DNA from: Mucilaginibacter_A sp964251965
GTDB lineage: Bacteria; Bacteroidota; Bacteroidia; Sphingobacteriales; Sphingobacteriaceae
Reading direction: 5' to 3'
DNA: 64,000 nucleotides
Assembly (NCBI GenBank): GCA_964251965.1
Contig: CAXULQ010000006.1
Coordinates: 1-64,000, forward strand
This document shows positions 7,864-16,567 of the stretch, piece after piece. Within the stretch, counting starts at the first letter, position 1. Each line of letters begins with the position of its first letter. Below the pieces are notes generated by a model. It saw only the letters and a program-made list of their open reading frames with translations, did no database searches and was not told where the DNA came from. The translations under genes were made by a program, and so were the position numbers.

Positions 7864-7886
7864 TACTTCTTTTAGCACCTGTTTTT
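7864..7886 (-). repeat. Dispersed repeat copy after the thioredoxin-like gene
   Basis: ATACTTC-TTTTA-GCACCTG, starting 1 bp after the stop codon at 7860-7862. Confidence 0.8.
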
Positions 7887-7938
7887 AAGGTTGATGCAAA
7901 TCTTTTAACGCCGAATTCTGTTCCTGATTCCACCGGTA

Positions 7939-7960
7939 ATACTGTTTTTACCGACTTAAA
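7939..7960 (-). repeat. Dispersed repeat, ACAG variant
   Basis: ATACTGT-TTTTA-CCGAC-TTAAA: same architecture, but with the ACAGTAT tail in place of GAAGYAT. It lies 10 bp before the SDR gene, in opposite orientation. Confidence 0.7.
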
Positions 7961-7969
7961 TTTGGATCA

Positions 7970-8764
7970 ATGGATTTTCAACTGAAAGAAAAAACTGCTT
8001 TAATAACCGGATCCACTGCCGGAATTGGTTATGCCATCGCGAAAACACTGGCGCAGGAAGGTGCACACGTTTACCTTAACGGGCGTACAACAGAACGTGT
8101 AAACGAAGCGGTTAAAAAACTTCAAGACGAAACAGGAAGCGCAAATATAAAAGGTGTCGCTGCCGATTTTTCTAAAGTAAAAGAAGTAGATAACCTGATT
8201 GCAGCAATCCCTGAAATTGATATTTTGGTAAACAACGTTGGCATTTTCGGGCCGAAACATTTTGACGAAATTGCGGATGAAGACTGGCTGCAATTTTTTG
8301 AAGTGAACGTAATGAGCGGCATCCGTTTATCGCGCGCTTACCTTAAAAAGATGCTGGAAAAAAACTGGGGCCGTATTATTTTTATTTCGAGCGAATCTGC
8401 CATTAACATTCCGGAGGAAATGATCCATTACGGCATGACGAAAACGGCGCAGTTATCCGTTTCGCGCGGCTTGGCGGAACTCACTAAACATACCAACGTT
8501 ACCGTTAATTCAGTTCTTCCCGGCCCAACTTTATCAGAAGGCGTTGGCAGTTTTATGGAGGATCTGTCAACGAAACAGAACAAAAGCAAGAACCAGGTAG
8601 AAGATGAGTTTTTTAAGGAAATGCGCCCAAGTTCGATTTTGCAACGCTTTATTTCTCCGCAGGAAATTGCCAATATGGTTTGTTACATCGCCAGTCCGCT
8701 GGCCGCCGGAACCAATGGTTCTGCCATTCGTGTTGATGGCGGCGTGGTAAAAAGCATTATCTAA
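7970..8764 (+). CDS. SDR-family NAD(P)-dependent oxidoreductase
   Basis: A 264-aa classical SDR with an intact motif set: TALITGSTAGIGYAIAKTLA (TGxxxGxG), NNVGIFG, IFISSESAINIP with the catalytic Ser, HYGMTKTAQLSVSRGLAE (YxxxK as Tyr-Gly-Met-Thr-Lys), and the closing GSAIRVDGGVV. It looks like a functional reductase of the 3-oxoacyl-ACP reductase type; the physiological substrate is unknown. Unlike the paralogue at 5438 it keeps the Tyr/Lys pair. Dispersed repeats flank it on both sides. Confidence 0.9.
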   Translation: MDFQLKEKTALITGSTAGIGYAIAKTLAQEGAHVYLNGRTTERVNEAVKKLQDETGSANIKGVAADFSKVKEVDNLIAAIPEIDILVNNVGIFGPKHFDEIADEDWLQFFEVNVMSGIRLSRAYLKKMLEKNWGRIIFISSESAINIPEEMIHYGMTKTAQLSVSRGLAELTKHTNVTVNSVLPGPTLSEGVGSFMEDLSTKQNKSKNQVEDEFFKEMRPSSILQRFISPQEIANMVCYIASPLAAGTNGSAIRVDGGVVKSII

Positions 8765-8774
8765 AAAACATCGG

Positions 8775-8786
8775 TAAAAGAAGCAT
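8775..8786 (+). repeat. Dispersed repeat core
   Basis: TAAAAGAAGCAT, preceded by CGG but lacking a clear TTTTA arm. It lies 10 bp after the SDR stop. Confidence 0.75.
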
Positions 8787-8846
8787 CACAAAGCCTTTTT
8801 GGAAACAAAAAGATCGGCTGCTGCTTATTGAGTAAAAGATTTTAAG

Positions 8847-9065
8847 ATGAAAAAGATAAGTTTGTTAATATTAATTTCTGCCGGATTAACTTTCACAGCC
8901 TGCAATAGTTCGCCAAAAACGGGTGGTGCCCAGGCAGATTCTGGGTCTCATGGCAGTTCTGGCGCAAGCGATACAACAAAATCTATTCAAGGTTCTTCAT
9001 TAGGAACAAGTGCTTCCGGAAGTGCTGCTGCTTCTGGCAGTGACACAACAAAAACAAGCCATTAA
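8847..9065 (+). CDS. Small Ser/Gly-rich lipoprotein
   Basis: A 72-aa protein: signal peptide MKKISLLILISAGLTFTAC with lipobox Cys at residue 19, then a short low-complexity tail of Ser, Gly, Ala and Thr with two DTTK elements. Proteins like this are common in Sphingobacteriaceae and have no assigned function. Its last 4 bp overlap tail-to-tail with the convergent NadR-like gene. Confidence 0.75.
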   Translation: MKKISLLILISAGLTFTACNSSPKTGGAQADSGSHGSSGASDTTKSIQGSSLGTSASGSAAASGSDTTKTSH

Positions 9066-9592
9066 ACATTTGCAGTAAAGGCATCAATTGCCTTTACTGC
9101 ATTTTGAAAACGTTCCTCTCCTGTCCCAGAAATGACCGTGTAATTGGCATTTAACGCTTTTAATTCCTGGTGCCAAACCTGCATAAAATGTTCGCGCTGC
9201 GTTGGAAAATTGCGCAGCGGATCGTCTTGCCAAGGCATATCGATATCCAGCAATAAATAAAAATCGTAATGTTGTTTGGGCAATTCGTCCAGCACTTCCT
9301 GCGGAGAACTGCCAAACAACGCATCGCTCCATATTTTTACGGTGATAAAAGTAGTATCGCAAATCAGCAATTTATTGGCTTTCGGCAGCAGTTCTTTTTC
9401 CAGCGCTAACTGCCCGTGAAACATGTTGATCTCATCTTGCCAAGTACAATCTTCGGTTAAGTTCTCACAATAACCTCGGGCAAACTCAGGAACCCAAATG
9501 GTTTGGTAATAATCGGCCAGCCATTTAGACATTGTAGATTTTCCCGTTGATTCCGGGCCGACTATTGCTATTTTGATGATTTTTTGGTTCAT
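9062..9592 (-). CDS. NadR-type ribosylnicotinamide kinase (AAA/P-loop)
   Basis: A 176-aa P-loop kinase equal to the C-terminal kinase half of NadR. It shows the Walker A IAIVGPESTGKSTMSKWLA, the conserved WVPEFARGYCE, CDTTFITVKIWS, and the lid region DIDMPWQDDPLRNFPTQR. It should phosphorylate nicotinamide riboside to NMN in the cytoplasm. The NMN adenylyltransferase and DNA-binding parts of enteric NadR are absent, so this is a stand-alone kinase. pnuC lies directly upstream on the same strand, giving an import-and-trap pathway. NadD at 40.9 kb could complete NAD synthesis. Confidence 0.87.
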   Translation of the reverse strand: MNQKIIKIAIVGPESTGKSTMSKWLADYYQTIWVPEFARGYCENLTEDCTWQDEINMFHGQLALEKELLPKANKLLICDTTFITVKIWSDALFGSSPQEVLDELPKQHYDFYLLLDIDMPWQDDPLRNFPTQREHFMQVWHQELKALNANYTVISGTGEERFQNAVKAIDAFTANV

Positions 9593-9608
9593 TTTTGATT
9601 ATTTTTCT

Positions 9609-9635
9609 GTCATCCTGAACTTGTTTCAGGATGAC
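9609..9635 (-). terminator. Hairpin between pnuC and the kinase gene
   Basis: A perfect GTCATCCTGAA / TTCAGGATGAC stem with a 5-nt loop, but only a weak T-tract on the minus strand. It may be a dispersed palindrome or an attenuator rather than a strong terminator. Confidence 0.5.
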
Positions 9636-9640
9636 AAACT

Positions 9641-10240
9641 TTACTTCTGCAACTGATAATCCTTTTTCCAATCGCGGTAACCTAAAGCAGCAATAATTAG
9701 ATAAAGCGCATACATTCCCGCTGTCAAATGCAAGTGCTTGGCAGTATAAACAATTACATAAATCACATCTACAAAAACCCAGATCAGCCAGTTTTCCAAA
9801 ACTTTCCGGGCGAGAAAAACCTGTGCAACTAAACTACAGGCCGTACAAAAACTATCGATAAACGGGAAAGCGGCGTCCGTTCCTTTCTTCAGCAAAAAAC
9901 CTAAAATTGCGGTGAACAGAGTAATGCCGATAATGGAAAGCAGGATTTCTTTTTGGGTGATCCTGATTACCGGAACTTTTTCTGCTGATGTTGATTTCCT
10001 GCTCCAAAAGTACCAGCCGTAACTGTTCATCGCCAGAAAATAAAACTGCAAACCCATATCGGCATATAACTTCGCCTCAAAAAAAATGAAAATGTAAATA
10101 GCAACGCTGATAATGGCAAGAGGCCAGTTCCAGATCACGTTTTTCGCTGCCAGGTAAACGCACAAAATTCCGGTAATTACGCCGGTTGCTTCCAGTGGGT
10201 TTTGCGCCCGAACCCAATCGGTAAAAGCATTCATCAGCAT
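9641..10240 (-). CDS. pnuC: Nicotinamide riboside transporter PnuC
   Basis: A 199-aa membrane protein with about six to seven helices. The PnuC family is shown by LEATGVITGILCVYLAAKNVIWNWPLAI at the N-terminus (the WNWP motif), LYADMGLQFYFLAMNSYGWYFW in the third helix region, and the C-terminal WIFVDVIYVIVY-type segment (here WLIWVFVDVIYV). PnuC proteins take up vitamin precursors by facilitated diffusion, with trapping by a kinase. The adjacent NadR-type kinase points to nicotinamide riboside rather than thiamine. A second in-frame ATG two codons downstream (10234) could be the start. Confidence 0.88.
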   Translation of the reverse strand: MLMNAFTDWVRAQNPLEATGVITGILCVYLAAKNVIWNWPLAIISVAIYIFIFFEAKLYADMGLQFYFLAMNSYGWYFWSRKSTSAEKVPVIRITQKEILLSIIGITLFTAILGFLLKKGTDAAFPFIDSFCTACSLVAQVFLARKVLENWLIWVFVDVIYVIVYTAKHLHLTAGMYALYLIIAALGYRDWKKDYQLQK

Positions 10241-10269
10241 AAAACAAAGATAGTTTTACAGGCATAAAA

Positions 10270-10292
10270 AAAGCGATGCAATCCATCGCTTT
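10270..10292 (-). terminator. Intrinsic terminator of the M13 peptidase gene
   Basis: Stem AAAGCGATG / CATCGCTTT with a 5-nt loop and a T-run on the minus strand, 25 bp beyond the peptidase stop. A degenerate repeat-like TTTTACAGGCATAAAA lies at the T-run. Confidence 0.8.
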
Positions 10293-10295
10293 AAA

Positions 10296-10317
10296 TTTTA
10301 ACCGGTAAAAGAAGCAT
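10296..10317 (+). repeat. Dispersed repeat copy abutting the M13 peptidase stop
   Basis: TTTTA-ACCGG-TAAAA-GAAGCAT; its last base is part of the stop codon (10317-10319) of the minus-strand gene. Confidence 0.88.
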
Positions 10318-12359
10318 TACCAAATCTTCACCCGTTTATCCGGATCGATCCACATCGGGTCGCCTTTTTTTATACCGAAAGCCGTGTAAAACTCGTCCAC
10401 ATCAGAAAACGGCGCATTTACACGCAAATAACCTGGCGAATGTACATCTGTTAAAATCTGGTTTGCCAAAGCTTCGTCGCGCTCGTGGCCAAGCCAACCC
10501 AAAGAATAGCCTAAAAAGAAACGTTGGATTGGCGTTAAACCGTTGATGGTTTTGCCCGCTTTATATTGTGCCATTTTTTTGAATGCATCCAAACCCAACA
10601 CAATTCCGCCTAAATCAGCAATGTTTTCGCCTAAAGTTGCTTTTCCGTTTACGTGTAAACTATCTAAAACTTTATAGCTGTTAAATTGATCAACTAATTT
10701 TTGCGCGCGCTGCGTAAATTTCACCGAATCCTGCGGTGTCCACCAGGCTTTCAGGTTTCCTTTGGCATCGTACTGGCGACCCTGATCGTCAAAACCGTGT
10801 GTAATTTCGTGGCCGATGGTAGAAGCGGCAACGTAACCATAAGCTACGGCATCGTCCACATCCGCATCTTTTATCCCCGGAACCATAAACTGTGCAGCTG
10901 GCAACGTGATTTCGTTATTACTCGGACTATAATTGGCGTTATACGTTTGCGGCGTCATGTTCCACTCGGCGTGGTTAACCGGTTTGCCCAATTTGTGAAT
11001 GTTCTCCTGATATTGCCAGTTGCGTCCGTTCATCACGTTTTCGGCGTAAGATGCGCGGCTGATCTGTAACGTCGAAAAATCTTTCCATTGGTCCGGGTAG
11101 CCAACTTTTGGGTGGACAGCAGCCAGTTTTGTTAATGCTTTTTGTTTGGTAGCCGTACTCATCCAATCCAGTTTTTCGATATGTTCTTTGTAAGCGGTGC
11201 GGATGGCTTCCACCATATCTTCGTAACGCTTTTTGCTTGCTGCCGGGAAATATTCCTTCACAAAAAGCTGTCCTAAAAGCTCGCCCATCAAGCCGCCTTC
11301 ATTGTCTAAAACACGTTTCCAGCGCGGCAATTGCTCTTTTCTGCCGGATAAAACCGTTCCTGAAAAGCGGAAATTTTCCTGCTCAAAATCCTTGCTTAAA
11401 AAGGAAGCATAAGCCGAAACCAGTTTCCAGCGCAAATAAGCTTTCCAATCTGCAACCGAAAATTGTGTTACGGCTTTGTCTAAATTACTGTAAAATTCGG
11501 GCTGGCCAACAATTACAGAATCAACCGAATTTAAACCCATTTTGGGGAAAAGGTTCGTCCAGTTGATGTTTGGCGTTAACTGGTTTAGCTTGGCAACCGG
11601 CATTTTGTTGTAATTTTTATACTGATCGCGCAGGGCAACCAGCGTGCGGCTGCTATCTGCCAATGATTTTTCTATGGTAAAAACAGCATTGGCCGCGGCC
11701 GCATCAGTTAAACCGGAAAGTTTAAGCATGGTCGGGATATGCTGCTGCGCATAATCGTTCCTGATTTTGGTGGTACGGGCATCGGTTTTAAAATAATAAT
11801 CGCGGTTAGGTAAACCCAAACCAGCCTGACGAAATTGCAGCATCATCTTCACACTGTTTTTGGCATCCTGGCCAACGCCCATCCCGATGAAATTACGCAC
11901 GCCGATGGTAGTTAAATAAGCGGCAGCATCCAAAACATCCTGCTTGGTTTTGATCTGTTCGATGCGGTTTAAAGGGGTTTTGATGGCGTTGATACCCAGC
12001 TTTTCAATCGTAACCGTATCTAACCCGCTATAATAAAAATCCCCGATTTTTTGCGTGTTCGTGCCTTTTGCGGCGTTGGCTTTTTCGGCATCTTCGTTAA
12101 TTTTTTTAAGCCGGTCGCGTAAGTCTTCACTTACCACATTGCCAATCCCCCAGCTTGCATAGGCCGCCGGAATCGGGTTTTTTTTGATCCAGCCGCCATT
12201 GGCATATTCAAAAAAGTTATCGCCGGGTTTTACGGAAGGGTCGAGGTTTTGATAAACCGGGTCGTTTGCTGTTTTGATTTGTGCTTTTGCGGGTGAATAA
12301 CTAAATAAGCCAAGCGATAAAAGGCCAAAAGAAACGTAAGTAGCGTTTTTAAATTTCAT
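10317..12359 (-). CDS. M13-family zinc metallopeptidase (neprilysin/PepO-like)
   Basis: A 680-aa secreted endopeptidase (signal peptide to about residue 26, ending PAKA). The large N-terminal helical domain is followed by the catalytic zinc site GHEITHGFDDQGRQYD (HExxH near residue 515) and the third-ligand region GENIADLGG about 60 residues later. The C-terminal substrate-binding NAPFSDVDEFYTAFG and a final Trp are typical. It should cleave peptides in the periplasm or at the cell surface. A TATGTTTG box (12385-12392, minus strand) lies 26 bp upstream of the ATG. Confidence 0.93.
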   Translation of the reverse strand: MKFKNATYVSFGLLSLGLFSYSPAKAQIKTANDPVYQNLDPSVKPGDNFFEYANGGWIKKNPIPAAYASWGIGNVVSEDLRDRLKKINEDAEKANAAKGTNTQKIGDFYYSGLDTVTIEKLGINAIKTPLNRIEQIKTKQDVLDAAAYLTTIGVRNFIGMGVGQDAKNSVKMMLQFRQAGLGLPNRDYYFKTDARTTKIRNDYAQQHIPTMLKLSGLTDAAAANAVFTIEKSLADSSRTLVALRDQYKNYNKMPVAKLNQLTPNINWTNLFPKMGLNSVDSVIVGQPEFYSNLDKAVTQFSVADWKAYLRWKLVSAYASFLSKDFEQENFRFSGTVLSGRKEQLPRWKRVLDNEGGLMGELLGQLFVKEYFPAASKKRYEDMVEAIRTAYKEHIEKLDWMSTATKQKALTKLAAVHPKVGYPDQWKDFSTLQISRASYAENVMNGRNWQYQENIHKLGKPVNHAEWNMTPQTYNANYSPSNNEITLPAAQFMVPGIKDADVDDAVAYGYVAASTIGHEITHGFDDQGRQYDAKGNLKAWWTPQDSVKFTQRAQKLVDQFNSYKVLDSLHVNGKATLGENIADLGGIVLGLDAFKKMAQYKAGKTINGLTPIQRFFLGYSLGWLGHERDEALANQILTDVHSPGYLRVNAPFSDVDEFYTAFGIKKGDPMWIDPDKRVKIW

Positions 12360-12384
12360 GTTTTTCTGTCAAAATCTATCTTCC

Positions 12385-12392
12385 CAAACATA
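12385..12392 (-). promoter_or_regulatory. Putative -7 box of the M13 peptidase gene
   Basis: TATGTTTG fits the Bacteroidota -7 consensus TAnnTTTG. No convincing -33 TTG is seen at the right distance. Confidence 0.45.
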
Positions 12393-12410
12393 ATATTTAT
12401 TCGGATTGAA

Positions 12411-12432
12411 ATGCTTCTTTTATCCTGTAAAA
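12411..12432 (-). repeat. Dispersed repeat copy upstream of the M13 gene
   Basis: ATGCTTC-TTTTA-TCCTG-TAAAA, co-oriented with the peptidase gene and about 50 bp before its start. Confidence 0.88.
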
Positions 12433-12505
12433 TTTATGCTGATTTAATGTATAAATAATTTAGATTGCTAAAAGCAGTATTTATATTTATGTCCTACTTA
12501 AACTT

Positions 12506-13522
12506 ATGAAATCGAAACTTTACCTTGCTTCTTTTATCGCCTGTTTTTTGTTGAGCAATGCCATCGCCCAGAAAAAACAGAACGTTTACTTTTTGAAGAA
12601 CGATGGCACATATGTAACAAAAAAAGAAGATGCAGATTTTGTTCGCGTGGTCCAGGAACCGGATTCAGGTTCGGTTTTATACAACGTATCTGATTATTAT
12701 CTTAACAATAATATTAAGCTAATTGCAAAATCATCCGCAATTGAACCAGTTGTTTTAGAAGGAATGGTTGTGAGTTATTATCCAAACAAGCGCAAAAAGC
12801 AAATAGCTAACTACACTAAAGGTTCATTATCAGGTATTTATTATGATTATTATCCCAATGGAAAACTTTATCGCTCTATAGAATTTGAAGAACATACACC
12901 AATTGGCGGCTATAATTTTTCGCCTGAAACTAACATTGGTTTAATATCTTGGGAAACAATTAAGGATGTATCCGATTCTGCCGGAGTAGCAACTGTAGTA
13001 TCAGGGAACGGCTATTATAAGGTTTATAATCCGGAATTTACTCAAGTTTTGGAGGAAGGTAAAGTAAAAGAAGGTAAACGTGATAGTGTTTGGATTGGCT
13101 TTGATAATAACGGAAAAGTAGTTTATAAAGAAGAATTTGCCGTCGGGAAATTTTTAAAAGGACTTCGAAGTACCAATAACGGTGATAGCATAAATTATAC
13201 GGTAAAAGAAGCATTGCCAAGTTTTAAAGGAGGCGATAGAGAGTTTGGCAAGTTTATGGCGCAAACTATCCGCTACCCAAGGTATGCTATGGAACGTAAT
13301 GTTCAGGGCCAATTAATCGTAAGTTTTGCAGTTAATTCAGATGGAAGTTTATCAGAATTTAAAATTTTAAAATCTATAGACCGCGAACTCGATGAAGAAG
13401 CAGTTAATGTTCTAAAAAGATCACCAAAATGGAATTCGGCAATCCAAAACGGGCTTCCGGTCAAAGCAAGCTTCACCATGCCGGTAAGTTTTTCACTTTC
13501 CAGAGAAGTACGCAGATATTAA
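12506..13522 (+). CDS. Energy transducer TonB-like protein
   Basis: A 338-aa exported protein (signal peptide ending NAIAQ). The middle (about residues 80-220) contains MORN/YwqK-like strands such as VVSYYPNKRKKQIANYTKGSLSGIYYDYYP. The last 90 residues form a TonB C-terminal domain: PSFKGGDREFGKFMAQTIRYPRYAMERNVQGQLIVSFAV and DEEAVNVLKRSPKW. No N-terminal proline-rich linker is present, so this is the Bacteroidota 'TonB domain on a secreted protein' type rather than a classical ExbBD-linked TonB. The codons for TVKEALP contain the 12-bp core of the dispersed repeat (13203-13214), but that peptide is also usual for the family. Confidence 0.82.
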   Translation: MKSKLYLASFIACFLLSNAIAQKKQNVYFLKNDGTYVTKKEDADFVRVVQEPDSGSVLYNVSDYYLNNNIKLIAKSSAIEPVVLEGMVVSYYPNKRKKQIANYTKGSLSGIYYDYYPNGKLYRSIEFEEHTPIGGYNFSPETNIGLISWETIKDVSDSAGVATVVSGNGYYKVYNPEFTQVLEEGKVKEGKRDSVWIGFDNNGKVVYKEEFAVGKFLKGLRSTNNGDSINYTVKEALPSFKGGDREFGKFMAQTIRYPRYAMERNVQGQLIVSFAVNSDGSLSEFKILKSIDRELDEEAVNVLKRSPKWNSAIQNGLPVKASFTMPVSFSLSREVRRY

Positions 13523-13556
13523 TCTCATCTTCTCCCAAAAATTACTTCAGAAAACA

Positions 13557-13587
13557 TACCTTTGCATCCCGACAAACAAGTCGGGAT
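13557..13587 (+). promoter_or_regulatory. carB promoter and leader hairpin
   Basis: TACCTTTG (13557-13564) is a good -7 box. Immediately after it is a hairpin ATCCCGA / TCGGGAT (13566-13587) followed by T residues, so the predicted RNA would begin with a stable stem. The leader to the ATG is about 100 nt, leaving room for regulation by attenuation or protein binding. Confidence 0.55.
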
Positions 13588-13671
13588 TTCTCATCCTTTT
13601 CCGTAGAAATCCTAGTTTCAGTTGATTTGTTTTACATGTTCAACTCACAACTTTTTACGTTAAGAAGCCCT

Positions 13672-16488
13672 ATGCCCAGAAATACTTCCATCCATTCCGT
13701 TTTAATTATCGGTTCCGGCCCGATTGTAATTGGCCAGGCTTGCGAGTTTGATTATGCCGGTTCGCAGGCTTCTTTGTCTTTAAAAGATGAAGGGATTGAG
13801 GTTTCGATCATCAACAGTAATCCGGCAACGATCATGACGGATAAAGTAATTGCCGATCATGTGTATCTGCTACCGTTAAATTGCGACAGTTTAGAACTGA
13901 TTTTACAGGAACGAAAACTGGATGCCGTGCTGCCAACCATGGGCGGACAAACGGCTTTAAACCTGTGTAAAGAAGCCGAAGAACGCGGTATCTGGCAAAA
14001 ATATGGCGTAAAAATTATTGGTGTTGATATTGCCGCCATAGAAAAAACCGAGAACCGCGAAGAATTCCGGAAGTTGATGGTGGAAATCGGCGTGGGCGTG
14101 GCGCCTTCACAAATTGCCAATTCTTTTTTAGAAGGAAAAGAAGCTGCGCAAAAAATTGGTTTTCCGTTAGTAATTCGTCCGAGTTATACTTTAGGCGGCA
14201 GCGGAGGCGGTTTCGTACATAAAAAAGAAGAATTTGATGCAGCTTTAAGTCGCGGATTGCAGGCTTCGCCAACGCATGAGGTTTTGGTGGAGAAAGCCGT
14301 AATCGGCTGGAAAGAGTTTGAGCTGGAGTTACTACGTGACAACCGCGATAATGTCATCATCATTTGCTCGATCGAAAACTTTGATCCGATGGGCATTCAC
14401 ACCGGCGATTCAATTACGGTTGCGCCAGCCATGACTTTAAGCGACCGCGCTTACCAGGAAATGCGCAACCAAGCCATTAAAATGATGCGCGCAATTGGTA
14501 ATTTTGCCGGCGGCTGTAATGTGCAGTTTTCGGTAAATCCGGCAAACGATGATATTATTGCGATAGAAATTAACCCGCGTGTTTCCCGTTCATCTGCTTT
14601 GGCTTCCAAGGCAACCGGTTATCCGATTGCTAAAATTGCAGCAAAACTGGCCATTGGTTTTAACTTGGATGAGTTGCAAAATCAAATCACCAAAACAACT
14701 TCGGCTTATTTTGAACCTACGCTGGATTATGTGATCGTCAAAATCCCGCGTTGGAATTTCGACAAATTTAAAGGTGCCAATAAAGAGTTGGGTTTACAGA
14801 TGAAATCTGTTGGCGAAGTGATGGGCATTGGCCGCAGCTTTATTGAAGCATTGCAAAAAGCTTGTCAGAGTTTAGAAATTGGCCGCGCCGGTCTCGGTGC
14901 CGATGGACGACAAAGCCGCAATTTGGATGAAATTATGTACAGTTTAGAGCATCCAAGTTGGGATAGGTTGTTCCATATTTACGATGCTTTAAGTTTAGGC
15001 GTGCCGATAGAATCTGTGCGTAAAGTAACTAAGATTGACCGCTGGTTTTTAAATCAAATCCAGGAAGTGGTTAATTTGGAAATTGAATTGCGGCGTTATT
15101 CTTTGAATAATATTCCCCGGGATTTCTTCTTCAACTTAAAACAAAAAGGCTTTTCGGATGCGCAAATTGCTTATATTTTACAGCATGTAAGCGAAGAAGA
15201 TGTTTATCAGCGCCGCAAAGAATTAGGTTTGCACCGCGTTTACAAAATGGTAGATACTTGTGCAGCGGAGTTTCAGGCCAAAACGCCTTACTATTATTCT
15301 ACTTACGAAGGTGAGAACGAATCCATTCCTTCAACCAAGAAAAAAATTATTGTTTTAGGTTCTGGTCCGAACCGTATTGGTCAGGGAATTGAGTTTGATT
15401 ACAGTTGTGTGCATGGTTTATTGGCTGCGAAAGAATGTGGTTTTGAATCGATCATGATCAATTGTAATCCCGAAACTGTTTCTACCGATTTCAACATGGC
15501 TGACAAGCTGTATTTCGAGCCGGTTTTCTGGGAACATGTCCGCGAAATTATCGAACTGGAAAAACCGGTTGGCGTAATCGTTCAATTGGGCGGACAAACG
15601 GCTTTAAAAATGGCTGAAAAGCTGCATGAAAACGGCATCAAAATCATCGGAACAAGTTACGATAATATGGATATTGCTGAAGACCGCGGCCGTTTTTCTG
15701 ATCTGCTGAAAGAATTGGGTATTCCTTATCCAAAATATGGTGTGGCCGAAAGTGCTGAAGAAGCTTTGGTTGTGGCGCATCAGGTTGGTTATCCGGTGCT
15801 GGTTCGGCCGAGTTATGTTTTGGGCGGACAAGGGATGAGCATTGTGATCAATGATGAAGATTTGGAAAAAGCAGTTGTAAATCTCCTTAAAAACCTTCCC
15901 GGAAACCGTGTTTTGATCGATCATTTTTTAGACCGTGCAGAAGAAGCAGAATCAGATTCGATTGGTGACGGCGAAGATGTGCATATCATCGGTTTGATGG
16001 AACATATCGAACCTGCCGGTATCCATTCCGGAGATTCGAGCGCGGTTTTGCCGCCGTTTAATCTTTCTGAAAACGTGATCCGGCAAATGGAAGAACATAC
16101 CGTTAAAATCTCCAAAGCGTTAGATGTCCGCGGTTTATTGAATATCCAGTTTGCGATTAAAAATGAAGAAGTTTATGTGATCGAAGCTAATCCGCGTGCT
16201 TCGCGAACCGTTCCGTTTATCGCAAAAGCTTATGATGTTCCTTACATCAACATTGCAGCTAAAATTATGCTGGAAGCGAATATGCTGAAAGATTTTACGA
16301 TTGAACGGAAACTGGTTGGTTACGCCATCAAAGAACCTGTTTTCTCTTTCGATAAATTTCCGGAAATTGCTAAAGAATTAGGTCCGGAAATGAAATCCAC
16401 AGGCGAAGCGATCCGTTTTATACGCGACTTGGAAGACCCGTATTTCCGTCATCTGTACAAAGAAAAGTCGATGTATTTAAGTAAATAA
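13672..16488 (+). CDS. carB: Carbamoyl-phosphate synthase large subunit, lacking the allosteric domain
   Basis: A 938-aa protein. CarB makes carbamoyl phosphate from ammonia (delivered by CarA), bicarbonate and two ATP, for pyrimidines and arginine. Both homologous ATP-grasp halves are present: SVLIIGSGPIVIGQACEFDYAG opens the first and IIVLGSGPNRIGQGIEFDYS (about residue 560) the second, with MGGQTALNL / LGGQTALKM repeats. The protein ends shortly after EMKSTGEAIRF, exactly where the MGS-like allosteric domain of the E. coli 1073-aa enzyme begins, so UMP/ornithine control through that domain is missing. The start MPRNTSIHSVLIIG is chosen; an ATG 12 codons upstream is possible. carA is not in the window. 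Confidence 0.93.
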   Translation: MPRNTSIHSVLIIGSGPIVIGQACEFDYAGSQASLSLKDEGIEVSIINSNPATIMTDKVIADHVYLLPLNCDSLELILQERKLDAVLPTMGGQTALNLCKEAEERGIWQKYGVKIIGVDIAAIEKTENREEFRKLMVEIGVGVAPSQIANSFLEGKEAAQKIGFPLVIRPSYTLGGSGGGFVHKKEEFDAALSRGLQASPTHEVLVEKAVIGWKEFELELLRDNRDNVIIICSIENFDPMGIHTGDSITVAPAMTLSDRAYQEMRNQAIKMMRAIGNFAGGCNVQFSVNPANDDIIAIEINPRVSRSSALASKATGYPIAKIAAKLAIGFNLDELQNQITKTTSAYFEPTLDYVIVKIPRWNFDKFKGANKELGLQMKSVGEVMGIGRSFIEALQKACQSLEIGRAGLGADGRQSRNLDEIMYSLEHPSWDRLFHIYDALSLGVPIESVRKVTKIDRWFLNQIQEVVNLEIELRRYSLNNIPRDFFFNLKQKGFSDAQIAYILQHVSEEDVYQRRKELGLHRVYKMVDTCAAEFQAKTPYYYSTYEGENESIPSTKKKIIVLGSGPNRIGQGIEFDYSCVHGLLAAKECGFESIMINCNPETVSTDFNMADKLYFEPVFWEHVREIIELEKPVGVIVQLGGQTALKMAEKLHENGIKIIGTSYDNMDIAEDRGRFSDLLKELGIPYPKYGVAESAEEALVVAHQVGYPVLVRPSYVLGGQGMSIVINDEDLEKAVVNLLKNLPGNRVLIDHFLDRAEEAESDSIGDGEDVHIIGLMEHIEPAGIHSGDSSAVLPPFNLSENVIRQMEEHTVKISKALDVRGLLNIQFAIKNEEVYVIEANPRASRTVPFIAKAYDVPYINIAAKIMLEANMLKDFTIERKLVGYAIKEPVFSFDKFPEIAKELGPEMKSTGEAIRFIRDLEDPYFRHLYKEKSMYLSK

Positions 16489-16490
16489 AA

Positions 16491-16564
16491 ATACTTCTTT
16501 TAGCACATAAAAAAACCACGTTCTTATAAATTGAACGTGGTTTTTTAGGTTATAAAAGAAGTAT
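16491..16564. terminator. Nested convergent terminator: hairpin inside an inverted repeat pair
   Basis: The inner stem AAAAAACCACGTTC / GAACGTGGTTTTTT (16509-16546) can stop transcripts from either side. It is framed by two dispersed-repeat copies in inverted orientation (16491-16512 minus, 16543-16564 plus), which extend the palindrome to 74 bp. The structure separates carB from the convergent DUF4920 gene, starting 2 bp after one stop and ending 3 bp before the other. Confidence 0.88.
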
Positions 16565-16567
16565 CTG

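Noticed and set aside
13203..13214. Repeat core inside the TonB-like gene
   Set aside because: The 12-bp core matches, but the arm does not, and the encoded VKEALPSFKGG is normal for TonB C-terminal domains, so an insertion is not supported.
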